DNA of 64,000 bases from CAYWMY01 sp046352935 (GTDB lineage Bacteria; Pseudomonadota; Gammaproteobacteria; Steroidobacterales; Steroidobacteraceae), in NCBI GenBank assembly GCA_046352935.1, contig JAXMGR010000001.1, forward strand, positions 62,001-126,000. Reading direction: 5' to 3'. Within the stretch, counting starts at the first letter, position 1, and each line of letters starts with the position of its first letter. The translations under genes were made by a program, and so were the position numbers. Shown here in pieces: positions 41,267 to 49,504 of this stretch. Below the pieces are notes generated by a model. It was not told where the DNA came from, ran no database searches, and saw nothing but the letters and a program-made list of their open reading frames with translations.

Positions 41267-41779
41267 ATGAGCAGATCGGTAACCATGCATAGCCGGATCG
41301 GATCGGTCGCGATGGCGTGCCTGATCGTCTTTTCGCCGATGACCCGGGCGGAGCCTTCGCCGGCCGCCCGCGAGTCAGCAGCGACGTTGCTGCGCGCCAT
41401 GGGGCTCGAGCGCACGATGATGGCGGGGGTCGCCGCCATGGTCGACGTTCAGATCCGGCAGAACGCCACGCTCGTGCCGTTCCGTGACGTGTTGTTGAGC
41501 TGGGCGGAGCGGTTCCTGACCTGGGACGCTGTCGCACCGCAGCTCATCGACCTCTATGCGGAGCGGTTCACCGAAGCGGAGCTGCAGGACCTGATCGCGT
41601 TCTATCAGTCGCCTACCGGCCGCAAGTCGCTCGTCGAGCTGCCGGTACTGACTCGGCAGGGCGCTGCCCTGGGTGCGGAACTCGCGAAAAAGCATGCGCC
41701 GGAGCTGGAGCGGATGATCCGCGAGCGGGCGGAGGAGCTGCGCAAGGCGATGCCCGCGGCCACGCCCGCTAGGCCCTGA
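41267..41779 (+). CDS. DUF2059 exported protein
   Basis: The 170-residue product starts at ATG 41267 with GGGGGA upstream. The signal peptide is about 1-30 ('VAMACLIVFSPMTRA'). The DUF2059 domain follows in the C-terminal half: 'LIDLYAERFTEAELQDLIAF' and 'YQSPTGRKSLVELPVLT'. DUF2059 proteins are periplasmic helical proteins of unknown function. The C-terminus is a charged helix ('LERMIRERAEELRKAM'). Confidence 0.85.
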   Translation: MSRSVTMHSRIGSVAMACLIVFSPMTRAEPSPAARESAATLLRAMGLERTMMAGVAAMVDVQIRQNATLVPFRDVLLSWAERFLTWDAVAPQLIDLYAERFTEAELQDLIAFYQSPTGRKSLVELPVLTRQGAALGAELAKKHAPELERMIRERAEELRKAMPAATPARP

Positions 41780-41863
41780 TTCCGCGGACAGCCCCTGTCC
41801 GCGATCGACCGACGTGGGCAATATAGCCGTCCGGCGTCCGCTGCTGGTCCCTGGAGGAATCGC

Positions 41864-42175
41864 ATGTATCGCCTTCTGTTCGCGTCCTATCGCAAGAAAA
41901 CTCTCACGCGCAAGCAGTTCCTGGATCACTACCTGACCGTGCACGTGGCGATCGCGCGGCGTTTCCCGGGACTGCGCGACTATCAGATCTTCCCGATGCC
42001 GGCGGATGCGCCGGACACGGGCGGCCCCGACGCCTATGCGACCATGGCCTTCGACAACGAGGAAGCCTTCAAGGAGCTGGTCGCGAGCCCGGTCTTCGCC
42101 GAGGCGGTGCGCGACAACGAGACGCAGCTCGACCACTACGACACCTGCATCGTGGATCACGTCCGCGTGGTCTGA
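41864..42175 (+). CDS. EthD-domain protein
   Basis: The 103-residue product has the EthD dimeric alpha-beta barrel: 'RLLFASYRKKTLTRKQFLDH', 'YLTVHVAIARRFPGLRDYQI', 'MAFDNEEAFKELVASPVF' and a final 'YDTCIVDHVRVV'. 'TGGAGGAATCGC' before the ATG gives a good ribosome site. EthD proteins assist or perform small-molecule degradation, and no partner P450 or dehydrogenase is adjacent. The substrate is unknown. Confidence 0.85.
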   Translation: MYRLLFASYRKKTLTRKQFLDHYLTVHVAIARRFPGLRDYQIFPMPADAPDTGGPDAYATMAFDNEEAFKELVASPVFAEAVRDNETQLDHYDTCIVDHVRVV

Positions 42176-42247
42176 GGATCGCTCGATCGCGGTCGTCGCG
42201 GTCGTCGCGGTGGCCGCGTGCGCGGGCTTTCGGGCGGAGGAACCATC

Positions 42248-42520
42248 ATGCGCATGAACGTCCCGGCCCTCGCAGTCGCCTTCGCGGTGTCCTGGGGCGG
42301 TGCCATCCTGCTGTTCTCGGTCGCGAACCTGCTCTGGCCGCCGTACGGCCGGGCGTTCCTCGATGTCGTGGCGTCGATGTATCCGGGCTATTCGCCGGGC
42401 ACCGGCGCGGGCTCGGTGTTCACGGGTACGCTCTATGGCCTCCTGGACGGCGCCTTCGGTGGGCTGGTGTTCGGCTGGGTGTACAACTTCGTGGCGGTCC
42501 GCTTCGGGAGAGCGTCATGA
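42248..42520 (+). CDS. Small two-helix membrane protein
   Basis: The 90-residue product starts at ATG 42248 with GGAGG upstream. There are two hydrophobic helices ('PALAVAFAVSWGGAILLFSV' and 'LYGLLDGAFGGLVFGWVYNF') with a conserved-looking 'YPGYSPGTGAGSVFTG' between them. Similar small proteins are widespread in bacteria and are sometimes labelled holin-like, but no phage genes are present. It overlaps the RDD gene by 4 nt (ATGA), so the two are coupled. Confidence 0.7.
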   Translation: MRMNVPALAVAFAVSWGGAILLFSVANLLWPPYGRAFLDVVASMYPGYSPGTGAGSVFTGTLYGLLDGAFGGLVFGWVYNFVAVRFGRAS

Positions 42521-42966
42521 GCGAGGATTCGCGCAAGTACGCCGGCTTCTGGATCCGCGTGGCTGCCTCGCTGATCGACTCCGCGCTGGTGCTGCTGATC
42601 CTGTTCCCGCTGCTGCGCGGGATCTACGGCGAGGCCTACTTCGATCCCGGGCGCACCCGGTTCATTGCAGGGCCCGCCGACTTCCTGTTCTCCTGGGTCG
42701 CGCCTGCGGTGGCCGTGATCGCCTTCTGGGTCGCCCGCCAGGCGACGCCGGGCAAGATGGCGCTGTCGCTGCGTGTGGTGGACGCAAGCACGGGCGGTCC
42801 GCTGACGCTCCGCCAGTCGATCGTCCGCTATCTCGGCTACTACGTCTCCACCATTCCCTTCGGTCTCGGCCTCCTCTGGGTCGCCTTCGACCGCCGCAAG
42901 CAGGGCTGGCACGACATGCTTGCGGGCACGGTGGTGATTCATGGCCCGGGGCGCGGCGGCGTGTAA
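42517..42966 (+). CDS. RDD-family membrane protein
   Basis: The 149-residue product has the RDD pattern: Arg in 'YAGFWIRVAASLIDSALVLL' with Asp in the same helix, and 'RQATPGKMALSLRVVDASTG' with the conserved Pro-Gly-Lys. A final helix is 'YYVSTIPFGLGLLWVAFDRR', followed by 'QGWHDMLAGTVVI'. Three hydrophobic helices are visible. RDD proteins are small membrane proteins, some linked to ion exchange. It is coupled to the small upstream membrane protein. Confidence 0.9.
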   Translation: MSEDSRKYAGFWIRVAASLIDSALVLLILFPLLRGIYGEAYFDPGRTRFIAGPADFLFSWVAPAVAVIAFWVARQATPGKMALSLRVVDASTGGPLTLRQSIVRYLGYYVSTIPFGLGLLWVAFDRRKQGWHDMLAGTVVIHGPGRGGV

Positions 42967-43023
42967 CGCCCCAACCCGCTCGCGCAGGCGCCTGGCCGCT
43001 ACAATTCAGGCACGAGAGGACAT

Positions 43024-43440
43024 ATGTGGCTCCATGAAAGAAACCCCATCCCCGGCGGGAACCAGCTCACCCTCGGGGCCTGCGCCGTCGCAGGCATCAC
43101 CGCGTCGCTGGTGCCCGGGCTGAAGGCCGCGGACCACATCGAGATCGTCATGCTGGTGCCAGTGGCATTCTTCGCAACCTACGCCGTCGCGCGCTTCGTG
43201 CTGCCGCTGCTGGGTGGCGCATCGGAAGTGGGCAAACTGCTCATGACGGCGCTGTTCTACGGTGGCATCGGCGGCGGCGTGCTAGGCCTGCTCGCGGCCA
43301 TCCCGGGCCTCGGTCCGCAGGAGTTCGCGCTGCCGGGGGATCGCGCGTACCAGCTCGCGACCGCGCTGCCGGCGGGTTGCGGGCTCGCGGTCGCGGCGCT
43401 GCAGCGCTTCCGCGCGATCACGTCTCCGGCGTCTGGCTGA
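43024..43440 (+). CDS. Hypothetical multi-span membrane protein
   Basis: The 138-residue product has AGAGGA about 5 nt before its ATG. Four hydrophobic segments are visible ('LTLGACAVAGITASLVPGL', 'IEIVMLVPVAFFATYAVARF', 'LLMTALFYGGIGGGVLGLLA' and 'ALPAGCGLAVAALQRF'). I recognise no family. It is followed 24 nt later by the RelA/SpoT-like gene in the same orientation. Confidence 0.7.
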   Translation: MWLHERNPIPGGNQLTLGACAVAGITASLVPGLKAADHIEIVMLVPVAFFATYAVARFVLPLLGGASEVGKLLMTALFYGGIGGGVLGLLAAIPGLGPQEFALPGDRAYQLATALPAGCGLAVAALQRFRAITSPASG

Positions 43441-43464
43441 GCGCGCATGCTGCAGGAACGCGCC

Positions 43465-44514
43465 ATGGATGCCCCCGAGAGCTCGCCGCTGTGGATGGTG
43501 AGCCAGGCGCCCGCGCTCAACGAGCTCGTGGTGTCGCTCAGGCGCGCGCGCGGCGAGCTGGAGGCCGGCTCGACGACGCGTCGTCTCGTGTTCTCGCGCG
43601 CGGCGCTCGCGCGTGCGCGCGCCGAGTTCGGCGCGATGATCCGCCGCGGCGAGCGGGACCTGCACGCGATCGCGGGGCTGCTCGCGCAGGAGCTTCTCGG
43701 CGACTACGCGCTGCACAGCTCGGCGATCGGCGAGTTCGAGCGCACGCGCGAGCGCTTCACGCTCACCATGGACGTCTCCGAGAACGAGGTCATGCAGTCG
43801 ACCGACCTCGACCTCGGCACGCGGGTGCTCGCACGCCTCGCGATCGCCGACCAGCGCGGCTGGATGCGCGCGCTGCTGGTCTCGAACGTCGTCGAGTACG
43901 AGCCGACCGCACCCACGGCGCTCAACGTCTACCGGATCCTCACGCGCATCAAGGCGGAGGAGGAGATCTGGAACAAGGTGGTCGACGAGCTCTTCGACCT
44001 CGACGCCATCGTGCTGCGCGACAAGCAGCTCAAGCACCTGAGCCGCTACGTGAAGGACGTGTTCGGCGTGAAGATCGTGGTCGGTGACGACGAGGACGCC
44101 TACCGCGTCCAGGAGCGGCTCGTCACGCTGCGCTTCGCGCCGGAGCATCTTGCCGCCCGTGGACTGCCGGCCGACGACGACCACCGTCGCCTCGACTTCG
44201 TCGAAGCGAAGGACTACCTGCAGCGGCCCTCGCGCAAGCAGTCGGGCTGGTCGGCGCTGAAGTCCGTGGTGCACTGGGGCGGCCGCACCTTCGAGGTGCA
44301 GGTGCAGCCGCTGTCGAATTTCCTGCACGAGCGCGAGAAGCTCACGCGCGAGAGCCACGCGAGCTTCAAGGCGACACGCGACCGCGTGCGCGACGAGGTG
44401 GCGCAGCGTTTCCCGCTGTTCGGCTTCTACCGCGCGCTGCTGCGCTGGCTGTTCCTCGACCCGTCGTCGGAACCACCGCAGCAGGACGGCGTGGAACTCG
44501 TGCTCGTCGACTGA
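43465..44514 (+). CDS. Divergent RelA/SpoT-like nucleotidyltransferase protein
   Basis: The product is 349 residues from ATG 43465 (AGGA about 7 nt upstream; ATG 43447 possible). The N-terminal 155 residues match nothing I know. Residues about 155-300 resemble a (p)ppGpp synthetase domain: 'TRIKAEEEIWNK' (161-171) follows the RxKxxxSIWxK ATP-binding pattern with Glu167 for Ser; 'VKDVFGVKIVV' follows 'D-x-x-G-x-R-I' with Lys203 for Arg; 'KDYLQRPSRKQSGWSALKSV' parallels 'KDYI-x-x-P-K-x-N-G-Y-x-S-L'; and 'FEVQVQPLSNFLHE' parallels the 'EIQIRT' segment. No hydrolase, TGS or ACT domain is present. Activity is uncertain because several catalytic positions differ. Confidence 0.65.
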   Translation: MDAPESSPLWMVSQAPALNELVVSLRRARGELEAGSTTRRLVFSRAALARARAEFGAMIRRGERDLHAIAGLLAQELLGDYALHSSAIGEFERTRERFTLTMDVSENEVMQSTDLDLGTRVLARLAIADQRGWMRALLVSNVVEYEPTAPTALNVYRILTRIKAEEEIWNKVVDELFDLDAIVLRDKQLKHLSRYVKDVFGVKIVVGDDEDAYRVQERLVTLRFAPEHLAARGLPADDDHRRLDFVEAKDYLQRPSRKQSGWSALKSVVHWGGRTFEVQVQPLSNFLHEREKLTRESHASFKATRDRVRDEVAQRFPLFGFYRALLRWLFLDPSSEPPQQDGVELVLVD

Positions 44515-44539
44515 ACGACCGGCCACCGTGAAGGCGCCC

Positions 44540-45448
44540 ATGAACGTCAGCGAGATCCGCTTCTTCAGCTGCACCGCGGAATGCGCCGCGGACCTCTACC
44601 TGCCGTCGGACGTTGCCGGCGCCCGGTCACGGCCGGCCCTCGTCATCGGGCACGGCTCGACCATGGTCAAGGAGGCGCTGGTCGAGCACGCGCGTCATCT
44701 CGTGGGCGCCGGCTACGTCGTTCTCGCCATCGACTACCGTGGCTGGGGTCGCAGCGGGGGAGAGCCGCGCGCGCTGCTGCGGCCCGTGAGCGAGGTGGAG
44801 GACTTCAGGAATGCCATCACCTGGCTGCGCAAGCGGCCGGAGGTGGACCCGGACCGCGTCGGCATCTGGGGAGTCAGCTTCGGTGGCAGCATCGTACTGC
44901 ACGTCGCCGCGGTCGACCGGCGCGTGAAGTGCGTCGTGGCCCAGAGCCCGGCGCCGATGAACGGGCGCACGCTGCTGCGCAACCTGCACGGCGCAGAGAA
45001 TTTCCGCCGCCTGCTGCAGGCGCTGGACGAGGACTGGGAGCTGCGTTCCGCGACCCGCGAGGGCCGGCGCGTGCCCTGGATCTGCGTGCCGTCCCGGGAC
45101 GACCTGCCCATCCTGCCCGGCGACGAACTCGCCAACGAGTTCATGCAGCAGGCGAAGGTCATCTGGCCGAGCTATCGCGCCGATACGCTGCTGTCCTCGG
45201 TGGACTACATCCTCGACTGGGCGCCGGAGCGGCACGTCGACCGGATCGCTCCGACCCCGCTGCTCATCGTGACCAACGGTGGTGTCGACGCCATCCATGC
45301 GCTGGACGAGATCCAGAAGGCCTATCGGCAGGCGGGCGAGCCGAAGCGTCTGACCGTGCTGCCGTATGGCGTCGTTGGGCTCTACTCGGAGCCAGGTCTC
45401 GGCGAGGCGATGTCCCACGCGATCGCGTGGTTCGACCAGCACCTCTGA
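44540..45448 (+). CDS. Alpha/beta-hydrolase-fold protein, possibly lacking the catalytic His
   Basis: The product is 302 residues from ATG 44540 (AAGG just upstream; GTG 44528 possible). The fold is clear: 'LVIGHGSTMVKEALVEHARH', 'YVVLAIDYRGWGRSGGEPR' and the nucleophile elbow 'IWGVSFGGSIVL' with Ser113. The expected catalytic His near the C-terminus is not evident: the usual 'GxGH-x-x-x-Y' segment reads 'LPYGVVGLYSEPG', with Val278 in that place. It may be inactive, or may use His elsewhere, for example in 'MSHAIAWF'. It follows the RelA/SpoT-like gene in the same orientation. Confidence 0.82.
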   Translation: MNVSEIRFFSCTAECAADLYLPSDVAGARSRPALVIGHGSTMVKEALVEHARHLVGAGYVVLAIDYRGWGRSGGEPRALLRPVSEVEDFRNAITWLRKRPEVDPDRVGIWGVSFGGSIVLHVAAVDRRVKCVVAQSPAPMNGRTLLRNLHGAENFRRLLQALDEDWELRSATREGRRVPWICVPSRDDLPILPGDELANEFMQQAKVIWPSYRADTLLSSVDYILDWAPERHVDRIAPTPLLIVTNGGVDAIHALDEIQKAYRQAGEPKRLTVLPYGVVGLYSEPGLGEAMSHAIAWFDQHL

Positions 45449-45470
45449 TCCACGTCGACTCCACCCGGTG

Positions 45471-45494
45471 GCCGGTGCATGACGCGCCACCGGC
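45471..45494. terminator. Weak hairpin between convergent genes
   Basis: GCCGGTG (45471-45477) and CACCGGC (45488-45494) form a 7-bp stem with a 10-nt loop in the gap between the hydrolase gene and the convergent kinase-like gene. There is no T-tract. Confidence 0.3.
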
Positions 45495-45517
45495 GTGACA
45501 TGCCCGCGCACCGGCGT

Positions 45518-46627
45518 TCAGACCTCCAGCAGCCCGAACACGTCGTGGTCGATCGCCGCCATCGAGGCGCGCGTCGCATAGGCGGTGTTGACGGCCTCGG
45601 TCTGGAACACGGGGCTGTTGGTCGCCCAGACCACGACGGTCTGCAGGATGGAGCGGCGGTAGGCCTGCCACGCGGCGTCGAAGTCCGGTGCGGTGATGCC
45701 GCACTGCGCCAGTGTCGCAAGGTACTGCTGGATCAGGTAGCGCTCCGCCTCGCGCCGGTCGACGACGTCCAGCGCGGCGATGATGAAGTAGCACAGGCCC
45801 TCGATCCACGGACAGACACGCGCCTGGAAGTCGAGGAAGCCGGGCGCGCCGTCGCGCTCGATGTACAGATTGCCCAGGTGTTCGTCGCCCATGGCCACGC
45901 AGTGTGGGAGCGCGCCGTTCAGCTGTTGCATCCGGGTGAGCCCCGCGAGGATGCGGTCGCGGTCGTGATAGCTCATCGGGATCGCCGCGCCGCGCGGCAG
46001 CTTCATGCACGCGGCCCAGCTCTCGGGCTTCATGAGCGCCGCGAAGTAACCCGCGTAGCTCTCGGTGATCCGGACCGCGCGCTTCCGCCAGTCGGCGAGC
46101 AGCAGCGGCTGCTTCGTGATGTTCCAGGACTGCGAGTGGAACTCGGCGAGCGCACGCACGAAGGCCGTGGCTTCGTCGACGGACAGCGGCGTCTGTGCAT
46201 GGCAGAAGCGCACACCGCGCGCGCTCAGGTCCTCGAGGATCAGCGCGACCGAGCCGCCGGTCGGCGAGGGCCCGGCGTAGTGGCAGTGCGGCGCGCGGAT
46301 GCGCAGGTGCGCGAGCACGTCGCGGTAGGACAGCATCTCGGCGAGGTAGGTGAATTCCATGAATTCGCCGTGCCGGCCGAAACCGGACTTCAGCACGACC
46401 TTCGTCGGCAGGCCCGCACGCAGGGCGGTGTCGTTGCAGGCCAGGCTCAGGAACACCTTGACCGAGCAGCCGACCAGCACGCGGTCGATGCGGCGCGCGG
46501 TCACGACGGCGCCGGGTACCGCGCCGGACAGCGCCTTCGTCAGCCACTCCGTCGAAATCGCGGCCTCGACCGCCGCGAGATCGAGCGGCGGTCCGTGATC
46601 GGACTGCAGGACGACCGTGTGGCTCAA
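45518..46627 (-). CDS. Aminoglycoside-phosphotransferase/EcKinase-like protein
   Basis: The product is 369 residues from a TTG at 46627 that overlaps the VOC stop (TTGA). It shows a protein-kinase-like small-molecule phosphotransferase fold: 'TKVVLKSGFGRHGEFMEFTYLAEMLSYRDV' split into the Lys-containing strand and helix C (Lys in 'VVLKSGF'), the catalytic loop 'MGDEHLGNLYIE', and the Asp-Phe metal motif as 'GFLDFQARVCPW'. It fits the ecdysteroid-kinase-like group, with Met in place of the usual His in 'H-G-D'. The substrate is unknown. It is coupled to the upstream VOC gene. Confidence 0.75.
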   Translation of the reverse strand: MSHTVVLQSDHGPPLDLAAVEAAISTEWLTKALSGAVPGAVVTARRIDRVLVGCSVKVFLSLACNDTALRAGLPTKVVLKSGFGRHGEFMEFTYLAEMLSYRDVLAHLRIRAPHCHYAGPSPTGGSVALILEDLSARGVRFCHAQTPLSVDEATAFVRALAEFHSQSWNITKQPLLLADWRKRAVRITESYAGYFAALMKPESWAACMKLPRGAAIPMSYHDRDRILAGLTRMQQLNGALPHCVAMGDEHLGNLYIERDGAPGFLDFQARVCPWIEGLCYFIIAALDVVDRREAERYLIQQYLATLAQCGITAPDFDAAWQAYRRSILQTVVVWATNSPVFQTEAVNTAYATRASMAAIDHDVFGLLEV

Positions 46628-47580
46628 CTCTGCAGCGGCATGAACGCCAGCGTCGGCGTCATGCCGATCACGGTGTCCATCGACTCGGGCAGCGACACGA
46701 ACTCGAGCTCGCGATCGGGAGCGAGGATGTAGCCGGCGAGTACGCCGGGACCGGAAACCTTGTACGGCGGCTGGAGGCCCACGGCCGCGAGGCGCTCGAA
46801 CGCCGCGGCGACCGGTTCGACGTGGCGGCTGCCGAGCGCGACGTTGGTGACGCCCTGGTCGGAGGTGCGGTAGTCGGCGCGGCGCGGCCGGCCGGCTGGC
46901 GTGCGGTATTGCACGACCTCGATGCGCATGTCGCCCGCGTGGACGAGGAAGCCCTCGCGCTCGGCGCCGCCCAGGCCCCACAGCGCCTCGTGTCCGGGCG
47001 CATGCAAGGGCTCCATCGGACCCACCTCGAAGCCGAGCGTGTCGCGATAGAAACGCCGTGCTGATTCGAGATCAGACACCGAACTCGTGGCATACACGAG
47101 CGCGGGGCCGTCGCCCGACGAGTCGCGCTCGTAGCCCGCGAGATCTGGCCCTTCCTCCATGACCTCGACGATCACACCGATGTAGGGATCGCGGAACGCG
47201 ACGCGACGGAGCCCATTCGTGACCTGCGGCGCCGTGAACGGTCGTACGTCGTTCGCCTCGAGTGCCGCCAGCGTACGTGCGAAATCGCGGACCGCGACAC
47301 CGAAGCGCACCCAGCCGTGGTCGCAGGGCCGCCAGTCCGCGGGCAGCGGCCGCTGCACGGGCGAGGTGTGCTGGAACAGCTCCAGCTGCAGGAACTTCTG
47401 GCGGCCGAGCAGCCACCAGATCACGGCCCGTGCGGTCGGGTCCAGCCCCTGGACGCGGATGAGCTCGCCCCACAGCCCCTGCGCCCCGGCGTTCTGGAAG
47501 CCGAAGGCCTCCGCATAGAGCCTGAGCGAGCCGGGCAGGTCGCGGGTGTTCATGCCGATCTGGATCGTCGCTAGTTTCAT
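46624..47580 (-). CDS. VOC-family protein, two domains
   Basis: The 318-residue product has two vicinal-oxygen-chelate domains: about 1-140 ('TIQIGMNTRDLPGSLRLYAE' to 'DPYIGVIVEVMEEG') and about 160-310 ('VYATSSVSDLESARRFYRDT' to 'ELEFVSLPESMDTVIG'). Dioxygenase or isomerase activity is possible, but ligands are not certain. It overlaps genes on both sides by 4 nt, forming a tight three-gene unit with the hypothetical and kinase-like genes. Confidence 0.85.
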   Translation of the reverse strand: MKLATIQIGMNTRDLPGSLRLYAEAFGFQNAGAQGLWGELIRVQGLDPTARAVIWWLLGRQKFLQLELFQHTSPVQRPLPADWRPCDHGWVRFGVAVRDFARTLAALEANDVRPFTAPQVTNGLRRVAFRDPYIGVIVEVMEEGPDLAGYERDSSGDGPALVYATSSVSDLESARRFYRDTLGFEVGPMEPLHAPGHEALWGLGGAEREGFLVHAGDMRIEVVQYRTPAGRPRRADYRTSDQGVTNVALGSRHVEPVAAAFERLAAVGLQPPYKVSGPGVLAGYILAPDRELEFVSLPESMDTVIGMTPTLAFMPLQS

Positions 47581-48575
47581 GTGCGTTCCTGCGGGCCCGG
47601 TCCGGAATGCCGCGCCTCCGGTTGCCTCTTTCGCTTGATCTTGACCTGCAGCGGGTAATCGATGGCGAATACTCCGCCATCGGTGCGCCGGCCCTCGAAA
47701 TGCAGGTTCGTGACGCCGTCGTTGCAGAACTGCACGATCGACCAGCTACCGAAGGTTACACCGTCCTTGCCCGTGCGGGCGGCTGGCACGGGTTCCGGAA
47801 CCGGGGCGCCATCGACGGCGGTGAGACGCAGTGTGCCGATGATCTCGGCGGGCGCATAGGCGAGCGAATCCGGCGCCAGCTTGAACGTGACCGTCTCGAG
47901 GTCGTCGTTGCGTTCGATGTCGATGGTCCTGACCTTGTCGCGCGAACCCTGGAACTGGTGGGTCGCGAAATGCGCGATCGCGACGGCCTCCGGTGCGGGG
48001 GATGTCGTCGGCGTGACCGACTCGGGAGCCGGCGTGGCGGCGGATTCCGCAGGATCGACGACCGCTTCGGTGATCACGTTGGCGTGCACAACGGCGCCCC
48101 GCAACAGGTACGGATTCACGCCCTTCGTGATCAGGCCGGCCGGACCCCAGAAGATGGTCCAGCCCACGGTCGCGCCCGCCCGGCTGCGGCCCTTCTGCTG
48201 CCAGTCGACATCGACCGGGACAACTGTCCCGTCGACGGCCGGTAACGTCCGCACCTCCATGCTCAGGCGTCCGCTGCGGCCCACCATGCCGCGGTTCTCG
48301 GCGACGGTGACCCTGCCACGGGCGAGAGTGCCCCTGCGGAACACGAGTCGATCGGCAATCCGCACGTCGTCCGCGATGCGGAAGAACACCGCCGAGTCCG
48401 GAGCCGAGTAACCGGCCGTGACGTGATGCTGCAGCACGAGGTCGACGCCGAGTCCGGCGGGCACCGCAATGTGCTCCGCCCGGGCAACCGGTGCGAGGAC
48501 AATGGTCATTCCAAGAATGCCGAGACTCAGGCTCGAGCAACGTCCCGGGCTCGGGTTGCCGGTGTCGTGGGTCAT
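47577..48575 (-). CDS. Conserved exported hypothetical protein
   Basis: The product is 332 residues from ATG 48575 (GGGAG upstream). A signal peptide ends near 'APVARA' (about residue 33). A domain at about 35-165 ('VPAGLGVDLVLQHHVTAGY', 'RIADRLVFRRGTLARGRV', 'GMVGRSGRLSMEV') resembles periplasmic proteins that describe a default-value or pretranslocation-type fold, often followed by 'GGxxxxKG' loops. The C-terminal part ('VTFGSWSIVQFCNDGVTNLH') has beta segments. No function is known. It starts the VOC/kinase operon. Confidence 0.65.
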   Translation of the reverse strand: MTHDTGNPSPGRCSSLSLGILGMTIVLAPVARAEHIAVPAGLGVDLVLQHHVTAGYSAPDSAVFFRIADDVRIADRLVFRRGTLARGRVTVAENRGMVGRSGRLSMEVRTLPAVDGTVVPVDVDWQQKGRSRAGATVGWTIFWGPAGLITKGVNPYLLRGAVVHANVITEAVVDPAESAATPAPESVTPTTSPAPEAVAIAHFATHQFQGSRDKVRTIDIERNDDLETVTFKLAPDSLAYAPAEIIGTLRLTAVDGAPVPEPVPAARTGKDGVTFGSWSIVQFCNDGVTNLHFEGRRTDGGVFAIDYPLQVKIKRKRQPEARHSGPGPQERT

Positions 48576-48699
48576 CTCCGCTGCTCCCTGCGTCGCACTT
48601 CCGGCAGTCCGGCTGCCTGTTACAGCGACGAATGTCCTTTGTGTCAACATGCCACGGTTCCCGACCCGCAGCAATCGCAAGTCACACGAGGAGACGGAT

Positions 48700-49458
48700 A
48701 TGGGTGTTCTCCAGCTCGATCACAAATGCGCGCTCGTCACCGGCGCCGGGTCCGGCATCGGCGCGGCCATCGCGCGGCGGCTCGCCGCGGACGGAGCGCG
48801 TGTCGTCATCGGCGACTACGATCTCACGGGCGCCCGCGCCGTCGCCGCGGAGCTGAAGAGCGCCGGTGGCGAGGCCACCGCCTGCGCGATGGACGTGACC
48901 GTTCCGCAGTCCGTGGAAGCCGCGGTCGAATTCGCCGTGCGGACCTACGGTGCGCTGCACCTCGCCGTGAACAACGCCGGCATCTCCGCACCGATGGTGC
49001 CCACCGCCGATCTCGCGGTCGAGGACTGGCGGCGCGTGATCGACACGAACCTCAATGGTGTGTTCTACGGTCTGAAGTACGAGATCCCGGCGATCCTCGC
49101 CGCGGGCGGTGGCGCGATCGTCAACACGGGCTCGATGTTCAGCGCGGTCGGGCGCACGGACTTCGCGGCCTATGTCGCGGCCAAGCACGGCGTGCTCGGC
49201 CTCACGCGAGCGGCCGCGCTCGATTACGCGACCCGCGGCATCCGCATCAATGCGGTGGGCCCCGGCGTGATCGACACGCCGCTGCTGCACAAGCACGCCG
49301 ACGAGGCCGCGAAGGCGTTCCTGACCAGCCTGCACCCGATGGCGCGCTTCGGCACGACCGACGAGGTCGCCGAGCTCACCGCCTTCCTGCTGTCGGATCG
49401 CGCGGGCTTCATCACAGGCGGGCTCTACATGGTCGACGGCGGCAGCACGGCGCGGTGA
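48700..49458 (+). CDS. Short-chain dehydrogenase/reductase (FabG-like SDR)
   Basis: The 252-residue product has GAGGAG before its ATG at 48700. It is a classical SDR: cofactor motif 'ALVTGAGSGIGAAIARRLA' (TGxxxGxG), 'NNAGISAP', and the Ser-Tyr-Lys triad in 'NTGSMFSAVG' and 'YVAAKHGVLGLTRAA', followed by 'INAVGPGVIDTPLL' and a typical end 'GGLYMVDGGSTAR'. Asp in 'VVIGDYDL' after strand 2 favours NAD(H). The substrate is not known. It is divergent from the hypothetical gene at 48575. Confidence 0.93.
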   Translation: MGVLQLDHKCALVTGAGSGIGAAIARRLAADGARVVIGDYDLTGARAVAAELKSAGGEATACAMDVTVPQSVEAAVEFAVRTYGALHLAVNNAGISAPMVPTADLAVEDWRRVIDTNLNGVFYGLKYEIPAILAAGGGAIVNTGSMFSAVGRTDFAAYVAAKHGVLGLTRAAALDYATRGIRINAVGPGVIDTPLLHKHADEAAKAFLTSLHPMARFGTTDEVAELTAFLLSDRAGFITGGLYMVDGGSTAR

Positions 49459-49504
49459 GCGATCGGCAGCGGCGTCGTGCCGGGCTGCGCCGTCCGGCCG
49501 GGCT

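Noticed and set aside
40054..43440. Integron-like cassette array
   Set aside because: Small genes in one direction are suggestive, but I found no attC-like inverted sites or integrase, and most genes have families common in chromosomes.
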